From: Litoreibacter albidus
GTDB lineage: Bacteria; Pseudomonadota; Alphaproteobacteria; Rhodobacterales; Rhodobacteraceae
Reading direction: 5' to 3'
DNA: 64,000 bases
Assembly (NCBI RefSeq): GCF_900107015.1
Contig: NZ_FNOI01000004.1
Coordinates: forward strand, 186,001-250,000
The notes beneath the pieces are model-generated. The model was given only the letters and a program-made list of their open reading frames with translations, ran no database searches and had not been told where the DNA came from. The position numbers and the translations under genes were made by a program. Every line of letters begins with the position of its first letter. The first letter of the stretch is position 1. Of the stretch, positions 28,589-35,821 are shown one piece after another.

Positions 28589-29277
28589 CGGCGTTCGCGC
28601 AGCTTCGCCAAGACGCGATTCCAGCCGCCGGGGCTGACAAGGAACGACATCAAGAAGCCAACGGAGAAGCCCGCCACATCCGCCACCCAGTCGTAGCCGC
28701 CGCCAAACAGCAGGCCGAACACCAACTGGAACAACATCAAGAAGCCGATCAGCGAAAACGCCCGCATGGAGTTCGCGCCCACAGCCGCAAGGTTGACCCA
28801 CAGCAGGAAGGTAAACGCGCCGATCAGCCCGTAAGCCCCCGGATACGCGCCGAAAAGCGGCTGTTGCGTGTCCGTCACCAACGCGTAGATCAGCGCCGCG
28901 ATGATGGAGCTCCCCATAAAGACCGCGATGAACGACATGGTCGAGAAGACCTCCCCCACCGCTTTGCCGATGGCCAGCACAATGACCACCGCAAAGGCCG
29001 CGTGGGTGAAGTTGCCGTGCACAAACGGGTAGGTCACGAACCGTTGCAGGTGCTCCATCGGGAAATAGCGCTTGTCCAACATCTGCTCCCAGATCGGGCC
29101 AAAGAACGAATAGTCCTCCAGCGCAATAAGCCGCCAGCCAACGCCCTGCGCGCCGCCGACCAAACCGCTGGCACCGGCTTGGAAAATGATCTCGATGCCC
29201 GCTAGGATCGCCGCCAAGGCGATCACCACCGGCGGCAGCGTGTTGAACGGGGAAGCGTCTGCGTTTTCGTTATACAT
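28585..29277 (-). CDS. Rhomboid-like membrane protein lacking catalytic residues
   Basis: 230 residues with six or so membrane helices in the rhomboid order. The family positions can be aligned: helix 2 reads FVHGNFTHAAFAVV, where the oxyanion Asn of active rhomboids is Ala; the catalytic GxSG of helix 4 reads GAYPGAYGLIGAF, with Tyr in the Ser position; and the catalytic His of helix 6 (HxAGxxxG) reads DVAGFSVGF, with Asp. A rhomboid protease fold without protease chemistry (pseudoprotease) is therefore inferred. The Met at 29277 is chosen as the start; the frame continues upstream only as antisense of trpS. It converges on murJ with a 4-base overlap. Confidence 0.82.
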   Translation of the reverse strand: MYNENADASPFNTLPPVVIALAAILAGIEIIFQAGASGLVGGAQGVGWRLIALEDYSFFGPIWEQMLDKRYFPMEHLQRFVTYPFVHGNFTHAAFAVVIVLAIGKAVGEVFSTMSFIAVFMGSSIIAALIYALVTDTQQPLFGAYPGAYGLIGAFTFLLWVNLAAVGANSMRAFSLIGFLMLFQLVFGLLFGGGYDWVADVAGFSVGFLMSFLVSPGGWNRVLAKLRERR

Positions 29278-29355
29278 GGGACCTGCTCTGGTTGACCTCT
29301 TGTTGGCCCATGCGTATGCGACAAGGGCACATAAATCCAGACGGAGATACAAACC

Positions 29356-30375
29356 ATGGCCAACACCGCCTTCCAACCGCGAGTGTTCTCGGGCATCCAG
29401 CCATCCGGCGGCCTGACGCTTGGTAACTACCTTGGGGCGCTCAAGCGCTTTGCAGATATGCAGAACGAGGGAAACTTTGAGACGATCTACTGCATGGTGG
29501 ATCTGCACGCGATCACCGTCTGGCAAGACCCCGCTGATCTGAAGCGCAAAACCCGCGAGCTGTGTGCGGGCTTCATCGCCTCCGGCGTCGATCCTGAAAA
29601 GTCGATCCTGTTCAACCAGTCCCAAGTGCCCGAGCACGCGCAACTGGCGTGGATCTTCAACACCGTTGCCCGCATGGGCTGGATGAACCGCATGACGCAG
29701 TTCAAGGACAAGGCTGGCAAGAACCGCGAAAACGCGTCCCTTGGCCTCTTTGCCTACCCGTCCCTGATGGCCGCCGACATCCTGATCTACCACGCGACAC
29801 ACGTGCCAGTTGGCGAGGATCAAAAGCAGCATCTGGAACTCACCCGCGACATCGCGGCGAAGTTTAACCACGATTACGGCGTGGACTTCTTCCCGATGAC
29901 AGAGCCGGTGATCGAAGGTGCGGCCACCCGCGTCATGTCCCTGCGCGACGGCTCCAAGAAGATGTCGAAGTCGGACCCCTCCGACATGAGCCGCATCAAC
30001 CTGACGGATGATGCCGACGCCATCGCCGCCAAGCTGCGCAAGGCCCGCACCGACCCCGACGCCCTGCCCTCCGAGGTAGACGGGCTGGCGGAGCGCCCAG
30101 AGGCACGCAATCTGGTTAACATCTACGCGGCCTTCGCCGATATGACGGTCGAACAGGTGTTGGCCGACGTCGGTGGCAAGCAGTTCTCCGAATTCAAGCC
30201 GATGCTGGCGGAGCTGGCTGTCGCCCAGCTCTCGCCCATCTCCGCAGAGATGTCGCGCTTGATGCAAGATCAGGAGGAGATCGACAAAATCCTGCGCCGC
30301 GGGGCCGAACGCGCCCGCGAGATCACAGAGCCGATCCTCGCCAAAACATACGATATCGTCGGCTTGGTGCGCTAG
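29356..30375 (+). CDS. trpS: Tryptophan--tRNA ligase
   Basis: Class I synthetase charging tRNA(Trp). 339 residues with the HIGH-like element [14 protein letters not shown], the tryptophan pocket region [37 protein letters not shown] and the KMSKS loop ([17 protein letters not shown]). It is divergent from the rhomboid-like gene across 78 bases and followed by a strong terminator. Confidence 0.97.
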   Translation: MANTAFQPRVFSGIQPSGGLTLGNYLGALKRFADMQNEGNFETIYCMVDLHAITVWQDPADLKRKTRELCAGFIASGVDPEKSILFNQSQVPEHAQLAWIFNTVARMGWMNRMTQFKDKAGKNRENASLGLFAYPSLMAADILIYHATHVPVGEDQKQHLELTRDIAAKFNHDYGVDFFPMTEPVIEGAATRVMSLRDGSKKMSKSDPSDMSRINLTDDADAIAAKLRKARTDPDALPSEVDGLAERPEARNLVNIYAAFADMTVEQVLADVGGKQFSEFKPMLAELAVAQLSPISAEMSRLMQDQEEIDKILRRGAERAREITEPILAKTYDIVGLVR

Positions 30376-30389
30376 GGAACTGTCACAAA

Positions 30390-30406
30390 GCCGATTCAGA
30401 ATCGGC
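30390..30406 (+). other. Short hairpin after trpS
   Basis: GCCGATT (30390-30396) and AATCGGC (30400-30406) form a perfect 7-bp stem with a 3-base loop, 14 bases after the trpS stop and ahead of the main terminator. It may protect the mRNA 3' end. Confidence 0.35.
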
Positions 30407-30479
30407 ACATATTAAGCTCACAAACCGCGCAGGCCCCCAACGCCGTGTCCCGGCACCCCTGCGCAGTCTGGCACTTTTG

Positions 30480-30518
30480 CCCCCGGTCCCTCCCCGAGAC
30501 CGGGGGTATTTGTTTTTT
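30480..30518 (+). terminator. Intrinsic terminator of trpS
   Basis: CCCCCGGTC (30480-30488) and GACCGGGGG (30498-30506) form a perfect 9-bp GC-rich stem with a 9-base loop, followed by TATTTGTTTTTT. This ends the trpS transcript ahead of the VOC gene. Confidence 0.88.
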
Positions 30519-30596
30519 AGCGCACATAATCCGCGCGTTAGTCGGGCTACTCTTGTGCGCGATGATGGATATCTTCTGTCGTGAAAGGAGATCATC

Positions 30597-31085
30597 ATGA
30601 CACATGCGACACCCACTTTAGGCCATGTTCATCTGCAGGTGACCAATCTCGACACCTCCATTGCGTTCTACCGCGATGTTGTCGGGCTGGAGGTTCAGCA
30701 ACGCAGCGACGATGCGGCGTTTTTGTCCTTCGGTGGGTATCACCACCACCTTGGGTTGAACACGTGGCGCTCCAAGGGCGCGGCGCGGGGCTCGAACACG
30801 CATCCCGGCCTCTACCATTCCGCGTTTTTGTACCCCGACCGGACCGCCTTGGGCCAAGCCGTCATTCGCGCCTACGAGCACGGCTACCGCGTCAAGGGCG
30901 CATCCGACCACGGCGTCAGCGAGGCGGTCTATCTGGCCGACCCCGACGGCAACGGTGTAGAGCTCTACCGTGACCGCGAGAAATGCAATTGGCCGCGCTG
31001 CGCCGACGGCAAGGTGGAAATGCTCGACGCGCCGTTGGACGTGCCTGCCCTGATGGCGGAGGGGCGAAAGGGTCTGGACGGCTGA
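30597..31085 (+). CDS. VOC-superfamily (glyoxalase/extradiol dioxygenase-like) protein
   Basis: 162 residues with two beta-alpha-beta-beta-beta modules: LGHVHLQVTNLDTSIAFYRDVVGL at the N terminus and YLADPDGNGVELYRDR near the C terminus. Metal-ligand candidates are H11-type HVHL, the His in GLYHSAFLYPD and Glu in GNGVELY. The YRDVVGLEV and DPDGNGVELY wording is typical of CatE-like catechol 2,3-dioxygenase-related proteins, but the substrate cannot be read. AAAGGAGATCATC precedes the ATG, a strong ribosome site. Confidence 0.87.
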   Translation: MTHATPTLGHVHLQVTNLDTSIAFYRDVVGLEVQQRSDDAAFLSFGGYHHHLGLNTWRSKGAARGSNTHPGLYHSAFLYPDRTALGQAVIRAYEHGYRVKGASDHGVSEAVYLADPDGNGVELYRDREKCNWPRCADGKVEMLDAPLDVPALMAEGRKGLDG

Positions 31086-31130
31086 CCTAATCAGTCTTAG
31101 CCTATCTCCCACGTCTACGGGAGGACACTC

Positions 31131-31991
31131 ATGGCAACTGGCATCAACATCCGCACCTATTTCAACGGCACATGGCATGCAGGCGACGTGCCCGTGATGT
31201 ATGCCGCTGACCACGCCATGTGGCTGGGCACCTCCGTATTCGACGGCGCGCGCTACTTCGAGGGCGTCGCGCCAGACCTCTATGCGCACTGCAAGCGGGT
31301 GAACAACTCCGCCAAGGCGCTGATGATCACGCCGACACACACCGCCGAGCAGATGGTCGAGATCGTGCGCGAGGGGCTTGCCGCCTACCCCAAAACCGCC
31401 GCCGTCTACATCCGCCCGATGTATTGGGCCATCGCCGGTGACGAGCTGGGGATCGTCCCGAAGCCCGACGAGACAGGCTTCGCGATCTGCCTTGAAGAAA
31501 TCCCGATGGCCCCGCAAGGCGCCGCCACCACATTGACCACCACGCAGTTCTGCCGCCCGACCCTGTCGTCCAGCGTGGTGAACGCCAAGGCTGGCTGCCT
31601 CTACCCCAACAACGCCCGCATGTTGTCAGAAGCCCGCGCCAAGGGCTTCGGCAACGCGCTGGTCGCCGATGCCTTGGGCAACGTGGCCGAAACCGCCACC
31701 GCCAACGTCTTCATGGTTCGCGACGGCGAAATCCTGACGCCCGTGCCCAACGGCACCTTCCTGTCGGGCATCACCCGCGCACGCCACATCGCCAACTTGG
31801 CGAAAGACGGCGTGAAGGTCACAGAAACCGTGCTTAGCTTCGACGACTTTCGCACCGCGGACGAGGTGTTCTTGTCCGGCAACATGATGAAGGTCACGCC
31901 GGTGAAAGAATTCGACGGCACGCATTACCAATCCGGCCCCATCACCAACCGCGTGCGGGAGATGTATTGGGATTGGGCCTTGTCGGAGTGA
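31131..31991 (+). CDS. ilvE: Branched-chain amino acid aminotransferase
   Basis: PLP-dependent class IV aminotransferase acting on leucine, isoleucine and valine and their keto acids. 286 residues; MYAADHAMWLGTSVFDGARYF, the PLP-Lys region NAKAGCLYPNNARML (Lys of SSVVNAKAG), VADALGNVAETATANVFMV and TFLSGITRARHI are characteristic. The ATG follows GGGAGGACACTC. D-amino acid transaminase or aminodeoxychorismate lyase are class IV alternatives but fit the motifs less well. Confidence 0.9.
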   Translation: MATGINIRTYFNGTWHAGDVPVMYAADHAMWLGTSVFDGARYFEGVAPDLYAHCKRVNNSAKALMITPTHTAEQMVEIVREGLAAYPKTAAVYIRPMYWAIAGDELGIVPKPDETGFAICLEEIPMAPQGAATTLTTTQFCRPTLSSSVVNAKAGCLYPNNARMLSEARAKGFGNALVADALGNVAETATANVFMVRDGEILTPVPNGTFLSGITRARHIANLAKDGVKVTETVLSFDDFRTADEVFLSGNMMKVTPVKEFDGTHYQSGPITNRVREMYWDWALSE

Positions 31992-32076
31992 CACCGCGCC
32001 CTTACCTCGGGCGCAAACCTTGTATTGCGTGATGACTGCGCTTCAAGCATGATCCGCACTCGGGAGGGCTTTTGCC

Positions 32077-32532
32077 ATGCGTAAGTTTCTTGTTGTTCTA
32101 GATGATAGCCGTGAATGCCTGAACGCCATGCGGTTCGCGGCAATGCGCGCCGCCCGTACCGGTGGCGGGGTCGAAATTCTGGCTGTGATTCCGCCAGAGG
32201 ATTTCAACCACTGGGTCGGCGTCGGCGAGATCATGCGCCAAGAGGCCCGCGACCGTATTATCGCCCACTTCGAAGTCTTCGCCAAATGGATGCGCGACAA
32301 GCAGGGCATCGACCCCGAATTGGTCATCCGCGAGGGCGAGCCCGTGCCGGAAATTCTGGCGCAGGTGACCGAGGATCCCGAAGTCGGCGTGCTTGTCCTC
32401 GGGGCGGGCACGGGCAACAATGGCCCCGGCCCGCTGGTGACGGAGCTCACGCGCCGCTCCGGCACACTGCCGATGCCGGTCACCATCGTGCCCGGCGAAA
32501 TGACCAAAGAGCAGCTAGAGGCGGTGAGCTAG
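32077..32532 (+). CDS. Universal stress protein family protein
   Basis: 151 residues, one Usp domain: KFLVVLDDSRECLNAMRFAAMRAARTGG at the N terminus and the ATP-binding pattern VLVLGAGTGNNGPGPLVTELTRRSG followed by LPMPVTIVPG at the C terminus. The G-x2-G-x9-G(S/T) phosphate-binding spacing is approximately present, so nucleotide binding is likely. It stands between ilvE and nfuA with its own ribosome site; no functional link is visible. Confidence 0.88.
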   Translation: MRKFLVVLDDSRECLNAMRFAAMRAARTGGGVEILAVIPPEDFNHWVGVGEIMRQEARDRIIAHFEVFAKWMRDKQGIDPELVIREGEPVPEILAQVTEDPEVGVLVLGAGTGNNGPGPLVTELTRRSGTLPMPVTIVPGEMTKEQLEAVS

Positions 32533-32550
32533 TCTCTGCCGTCCAGCCAC

Positions 32551-32567
32551 TTTAGAACAGTTCCAAA
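32551..32567. promoter_or_regulatory. Candidate Irr (iron control element) box upstream of nfuA
   Basis: TTTAGAACAGTTCCAAA is an imperfect dyad, with one mismatch to the TTTAGAA-n3-TTCTAAA form of the Irr box known in alphaproteobacteria. It lies immediately upstream of TTGACT (32571-32576, a possible -35) and about 60 bases ahead of the nfuA ATG, so Irr could act as an iron-dependent regulator of nfuA. Confidence 0.6.
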
Positions 32568-32626
32568 CTATTGACTTCGCGCCAGCGGAGTCTCATATCT
32601 ATAGTCTACATCAAAGAGGCCCAGCC

Positions 32627-33190
32627 ATGTTCATCCAGACAGAATCCACCCCGAACCCCGCCACGCTCAAATTCCTTCCGGGACAGACCGTGTTGGAAAT
32701 GGGCACCGCGGATTTTCCATCTGCTGACACCGCAGGCACCTCGCCGCTGGCCAGCCGCATCTTCGCGGTCGACGGCGTCACGGGCGTGTTTCTAGGCAAT
32801 GATTTCGTGACCGTCACCAAAGCCGACGCCACCGAATGGGACCACGTGAAGCCCGCCATCCTTGGCGCGGTGATGGAACACTTCCAATCCGGCCAACCCG
32901 CGATTGAAGGCGAGAACGACGCATCCGGCGGCCACGCGGAACACACCGGCGAAGACGGCGCGATCGTGGACCAGATCAAAGAGCTTCTGGACACCCGCGT
33001 GCGCCCTGCCGTGGCCCAAGACGGCGGCGACATCACCTTCCACGGGTTTGAGCGCGGTGTGGTCTATCTGCACATGCAAGGCGCTTGCGCCGGTTGCCCC
33101 TCCTCGACGCTGACGCTCAAGATGGGCATCGAGAACCTGCTGCGCCATTACATCCCCGAAGTGGTTGAGGTTCGCCCCGTCGCAGCCTAA
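32627..33190 (+). CDS. nfuA: NifU-family iron-sulfur cluster scaffold/carrier protein
   Basis: 187 residues. An N-terminal Nfu_N domain (MFIQTESTPNPATLKFLPG, RIFAVDGVTGVFLGNDFVTVTK) is followed by a C-terminal NifU domain with the cluster-binding CAGC of MQGACAGCPSSTLTLKMGIENLLRHYIPEVVEV. It delivers Fe-S clusters to target apoproteins, especially under oxidative or low-iron stress. A possible Irr box precedes it. tsaB follows after 10 bases. Confidence 0.94.
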   Translation: MFIQTESTPNPATLKFLPGQTVLEMGTADFPSADTAGTSPLASRIFAVDGVTGVFLGNDFVTVTKADATEWDHVKPAILGAVMEHFQSGQPAIEGENDASGGHAEHTGEDGAIVDQIKELLDTRVRPAVAQDGGDITFHGFERGVVYLHMQGACAGCPSSTLTLKMGIENLLRHYIPEVVEVRPVAA

Positions 33191-33200
33191 AGCTGCGGCC

Positions 33201-33863
33201 ATGGCTGACCAACTCACACTGGCATTCGACACATCGGCCGCGCATTGCGCGGCCGCTTTGGTATGGGGCGACACCGTTTTGGCGGTGCAGGTCGAGGAGA
33301 TGGCCAAAGGCCAAGCCGAACGCCTGATGCCCCTGCTCGAAGAGGTGCTGGCGGGCGCTGGAAAAACTTGGGGCGATCTGGACCGCCTTGGCGTCGGCAC
33401 TGGCCCCGGAAACTTCACGGGCATCCGCATCGCCGTCAGCGCCGCGCGGGGGCTGTCCTTGTCGCTGGGCATTCCTGCAATCGGCGTCAGCAGCCTTGAA
33501 GGCATGGCCTTCGCCCCCGCCCAAACTGGCCCCGTGATGGCCGTTCTGGATGCGCGGCAGGGCAACGTCTATTATCAAATTTTTAACCAAGGTGGCGCAG
33601 CTCACGCCGCGCCAAGCCTTTGTTCCCAAATGGATATTCCAGCGGGTTCCCCGCAGGGAACCCTGCAAATCACTGGTCACAACAGCCAAGACATCGCGGC
33701 TCGACTTGGCGCAACCTCGGTCGATACGGAGGCGCATGACACCATCACCGCCATCGCCCGTATCGCGGCGCAGCGCACGCCGGACGGCAGCCGCCCCGCG
33801 CCGCTTTACTTGCGACCGGCGGACGCCGCCCCGCCCCGCGATCCTGCCCCCGTCATCCTATGA
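33201..33863 (+). CDS. tsaB: tRNA threonylcarbamoyladenosine biosynthesis protein TsaB
   Basis: Partner of TsaD in making t6A37 on tRNA. 220 residues from the Met at 33201 (MADQLTLAFDTSAAHCAAAL). Family signatures are LAFDTSAAHCAAALVWGD, GVGTGPGNFTGIRIAVSAARGLSLSLGIP and VLDARQGNVYYQIF. Twelve open codons upstream belong to the nfuA end in another frame. A strong palindrome (33640-33665) is embedded in the coding region at AGSPQGTL. rimI overlaps the stop by four bases. Confidence 0.94.
   Translation: MADQLTLAFDTSAAHCAAALVWGDTVLAVQVEEMAKGQAERLMPLLEEVLAGAGKTWGDLDRLGVGTGPGNFTGIRIAVSAARGLSLSLGIPAIGVSSLEGMAFAPAQTGPVMAVLDARQGNVYYQIFNQGGAAHAAPSLCSQMDIPAGSPQGTLQITGHNSQDIAARLGATSVDTEAHDTITAIARIAAQRTPDGSRPAPLYLRPADAAPPRDPAPVIL
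33640..33665. repeat. Palindromic element inside tsaB
   Basis: Perfect 8-bp arms GGGTTCCC (33644-33651) and GGGAACCC (33656-33663) around CGCA, with a CAGCG flank as in the element at 8185-8209. It is read through in frame in tsaB as PAGSPQGTL. Confidence 0.5.
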
Positions 33864-34273
33864 CACCGGAGGCGCAGGCCGCGCTGCACGCCAAATGCTT
33901 CACCACCCCGCGCCCGTGGTCGGCGGCTGAATTCGCCAGCCTTGCGCCAAGCAGCTTTACCCTAAGCCATCCCCACGGCTTCCTGCTGGGCCGCGTCGTG
34001 GCGGATGAGGCGGAACTGCTGACCCTTGCAGTTGACCCCGCGGCGCGGCGTCAAGGCATCGCGCGCCAGTTGGTGGAGGCGTTCAAATCCACCGCCGCCG
34101 CGCAAGGTGCCAGCACCGCATTCCTCGAAGTTGCGGCAGATAACACGGCGGCAATCGCCCTCTACCGCGCCACGGGATTTGAACCCGCAGGCCGCAGGTG
34201 CGGCTACTACCGCCGCGCAGACGCTCCGGCCCGTGATGCATTGGTGCTTCGCTGCGCGATTGATACGCAGTAA
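33860..34273 (+). CDS. rimI: RimI-like GNAT N-acetyltransferase
   Basis: 137 residues of the GNAT fold. The acetyl-CoA binding motif A reads LTLAVDPAARRQGIARQLVEAF (R-x-x-G-x-A), followed by FLEVAADNTAAIALYRATGFEPAGRRCGYYRR, the usual RimI wording. RimI acetylates the N terminus of ribosomal protein S18 in E. coli; tsaB-rimI neighbourhood is widely conserved. It starts within the tsaB stop (ATGA), so the genes are coupled. Confidence 0.9.
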   Translation: MTPEAQAALHAKCFTTPRPWSAAEFASLAPSSFTLSHPHGFLLGRVVADEAELLTLAVDPAARRQGIARQLVEAFKSTAAAQGASTAFLEVAADNTAAIALYRATGFEPAGRRCGYYRRADAPARDALVLRCAIDTQ

Positions 34274-34328
34274 CCTTGCGTAACCGCCTGAAATCACGCC
34301 GTTTGCATGAAAATCCGCCAAGAATCGG

Positions 34329-34453
34329 TTGACCCCTCCTTATCAGTCGGGCGTTAATACCCGATGATCTGTGGGCGCCACTTGCCCGCTCACTGCTTCG
34401 GCAGGCGGGGGGACGGCCCCGTTCGAACCAAAAACATCAGGGAGACCACCTAC
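34329..34453 (+). promoter_or_regulatory. Leader and possible promoter of the nucleoside ABC operon
   Basis: TTGACC (34329) with GTTAAT/TTAATA at 34353-34359 could be a promoter, with an 18-19 base spacer. The transcribed leader can form a stem in which CCCGC and GGCGGG flank GC-TTCG-GC around 34384-34411, then a GACGGCCCCGTTC segment. GGGAG precedes the ATG at 34454. A regulatory RNA is possible but no known class is recognised. Confidence 0.35.
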
Positions 34454-35449
34454 ATGACAATTATGCATAAATTCCTCGGCGCTGCCGCGACTATGGCGCT
34501 TTGCACAGGCGTTGCTGCGGCTGATCCGGCGATCATTTTCGACCTCGGCGGCAAGTTCGACAAATCCTTCAACGAAGCCGCCTTCAACGGCGCAACACGC
34601 TGGGCCGAAGAAACCGGTTCGCGCTTTGCCGAAGTTGAATTGCAGTCCGACGCCCAGCGCGAGCAGGCTCTGCGCCGCTTTGCCGAAGCTGGCTCCAACC
34701 CGATCGTTATGGCCGGTTTCGCATTCGGCAACGCCTTGGGCGAAGTTGCGGGCGACTATCCTGACACGCGTTTCGTGATCATCGACATGGTTGTGGACGC
34801 GCCGAACGTGCGCTCCGTTGTGTTCAACGAGCACGAAGGCTCCTACCTTGTGGGTTACATGGCGGCGCAAGCGTCCAAGACCAACACCGTGGGCTTCATC
34901 GGCGGCATGGATATCCCGTTGATCCGCAAATTCGCCTGTGGCTACGCACAAGGCGCAAAAGCGGCGAATCCGGACACCAAAGTGATCTCCAACATGACCG
35001 GCACCACCGGCGCGGCTTGGAACGATCCGGTTAAAGGCGGCGAGTTGACCCGTGCGCAAATCAGCCAAGGCGCGGACGTTGTCTACGCAGCGGCTGGCGG
35101 CACTGGTATTGGCGTTTTGCAAACTGCGGCAGATGAGGGCATCTTGTCCATCGGCGTCGACAGCAACCAGAACCACCTGCACCCGGGCAAAGTTCTGACC
35201 TCCATGATGAAGCGCGTCGACAACGCTGTTTACAATGCGATGAAAGACGGCCCCGGCTTGGAAACAGGCTTCAGCGTTATGGGCTTGGCCAACGAAGGCG
35301 TGAGCTACTCCATGGATGAGCACAACGCATCGCTGGTGTCTGACGAGATGAAGGCAACCGTTGACGCGGTAGCCGCGAAGATCATCGAAGGCGAAATCAC
35401 CGTGCATGACTACATGTCCGACGAGAGCTGCCCTTCCCTGTCGTTCTAA
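34454..35449 (+). CDS. BMP-family ABC transporter substrate-binding protein
   Basis: 331 residues from the Met at 34454 with a cleavable signal peptide (FLGAAATMALCTGVAAA then DPAIIF). The mature protein has the basic-membrane-protein (BmpA/PnrA) pattern: IIFDLGGKFDKSFNEAAFNGATRWAEE, FAFGNALGEVAGDYPDTRFVIID, VRSVVFNEHEGSYLVGYMAA, VGFIGGMDIPLIRKFACGY and ADVVYAAAGGTGIGVLQ. PnrA-type proteins bind purine nucleosides in the periplasm. It leads a five-gene import operon. Confidence 0.92.
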   Translation: MTIMHKFLGAAATMALCTGVAAADPAIIFDLGGKFDKSFNEAAFNGATRWAEETGSRFAEVELQSDAQREQALRRFAEAGSNPIVMAGFAFGNALGEVAGDYPDTRFVIIDMVVDAPNVRSVVFNEHEGSYLVGYMAAQASKTNTVGFIGGMDIPLIRKFACGYAQGAKAANPDTKVISNMTGTTGAAWNDPVKGGELTRAQISQGADVVYAAAGGTGIGVLQTAADEGILSIGVDSNQNHLHPGKVLTSMMKRVDNAVYNAMKDGPGLETGFSVMGLANEGVSYSMDEHNASLVSDEMKATVDAVAAKIIEGEITVHDYMSDESCPSLSF

Positions 35450-35467
35450 AACAAAAGGCCCCAAGCC

Positions 35468-35821
35468 ATGACAGACTGCATCCACACTTTCTTCTCGGCT
35501 TGGGGTGACCCATCAGCAGAGAGCCGCGCGGCGAAAACCGACGCGGCTCTTTCCCTTAATTTTTACTACGCAGACCCGAATGCGCCGGAGCCGATCACTG
35601 ACCGTGAGATGTATCTGGCGTACGTGAAGATTTACGGAGACATGATGCCCGACGGCTCCGCCGAAGTGGTGCATGTCTCGGATCACAATGGCCACGCCCG
35701 CGCGACCGTCGCGTTTTGCAAGGACGGCGTTCCGATGCAGCATGGCCAGTATTTCGCAGATATATCTGACGGAAAAATCACACGTCTTATCGGGTTTTCT
35801 GGCATGGGAGACCCCGAGTGA
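35468..35821 (+). CDS. NTF2/SnoaL-like small protein in an ABC importer operon
   Basis: 117 residues with the fold pattern of SnoaL/NTF2-like proteins: an N-terminal helix (HTFFSAWGDPSAESRAAKTDAALS), FYYADPNAPEPITDREMYLAYVKIYGDMMP and strands ending FADISDGKITRLIGFSGMGD. These cone-shaped proteins bind or isomerise small polar ligands. It lies 18 bases after the binding-protein gene and overlaps the ATPase start (GTGA), so it is an integral operon member. Its role, perhaps handling a nucleoside or its breakdown product, is inference. Confidence 0.75.
   Translation: MTDCIHTFFSAWGDPSAESRAAKTDAALSLNFYYADPNAPEPITDREMYLAYVKIYGDMMPDGSAEVVHVSDHNGHARATVAFCKDGVPMQHGQYFADISDGKITRLIGFSGMGDPE

Noticed and set aside
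29278-30408. Upstream extension of the rhomboid-like frame opposite trpS
   Set aside because: This section is antisense to trpS and shows no membrane or family features; the protein begins at the Met at 29277.
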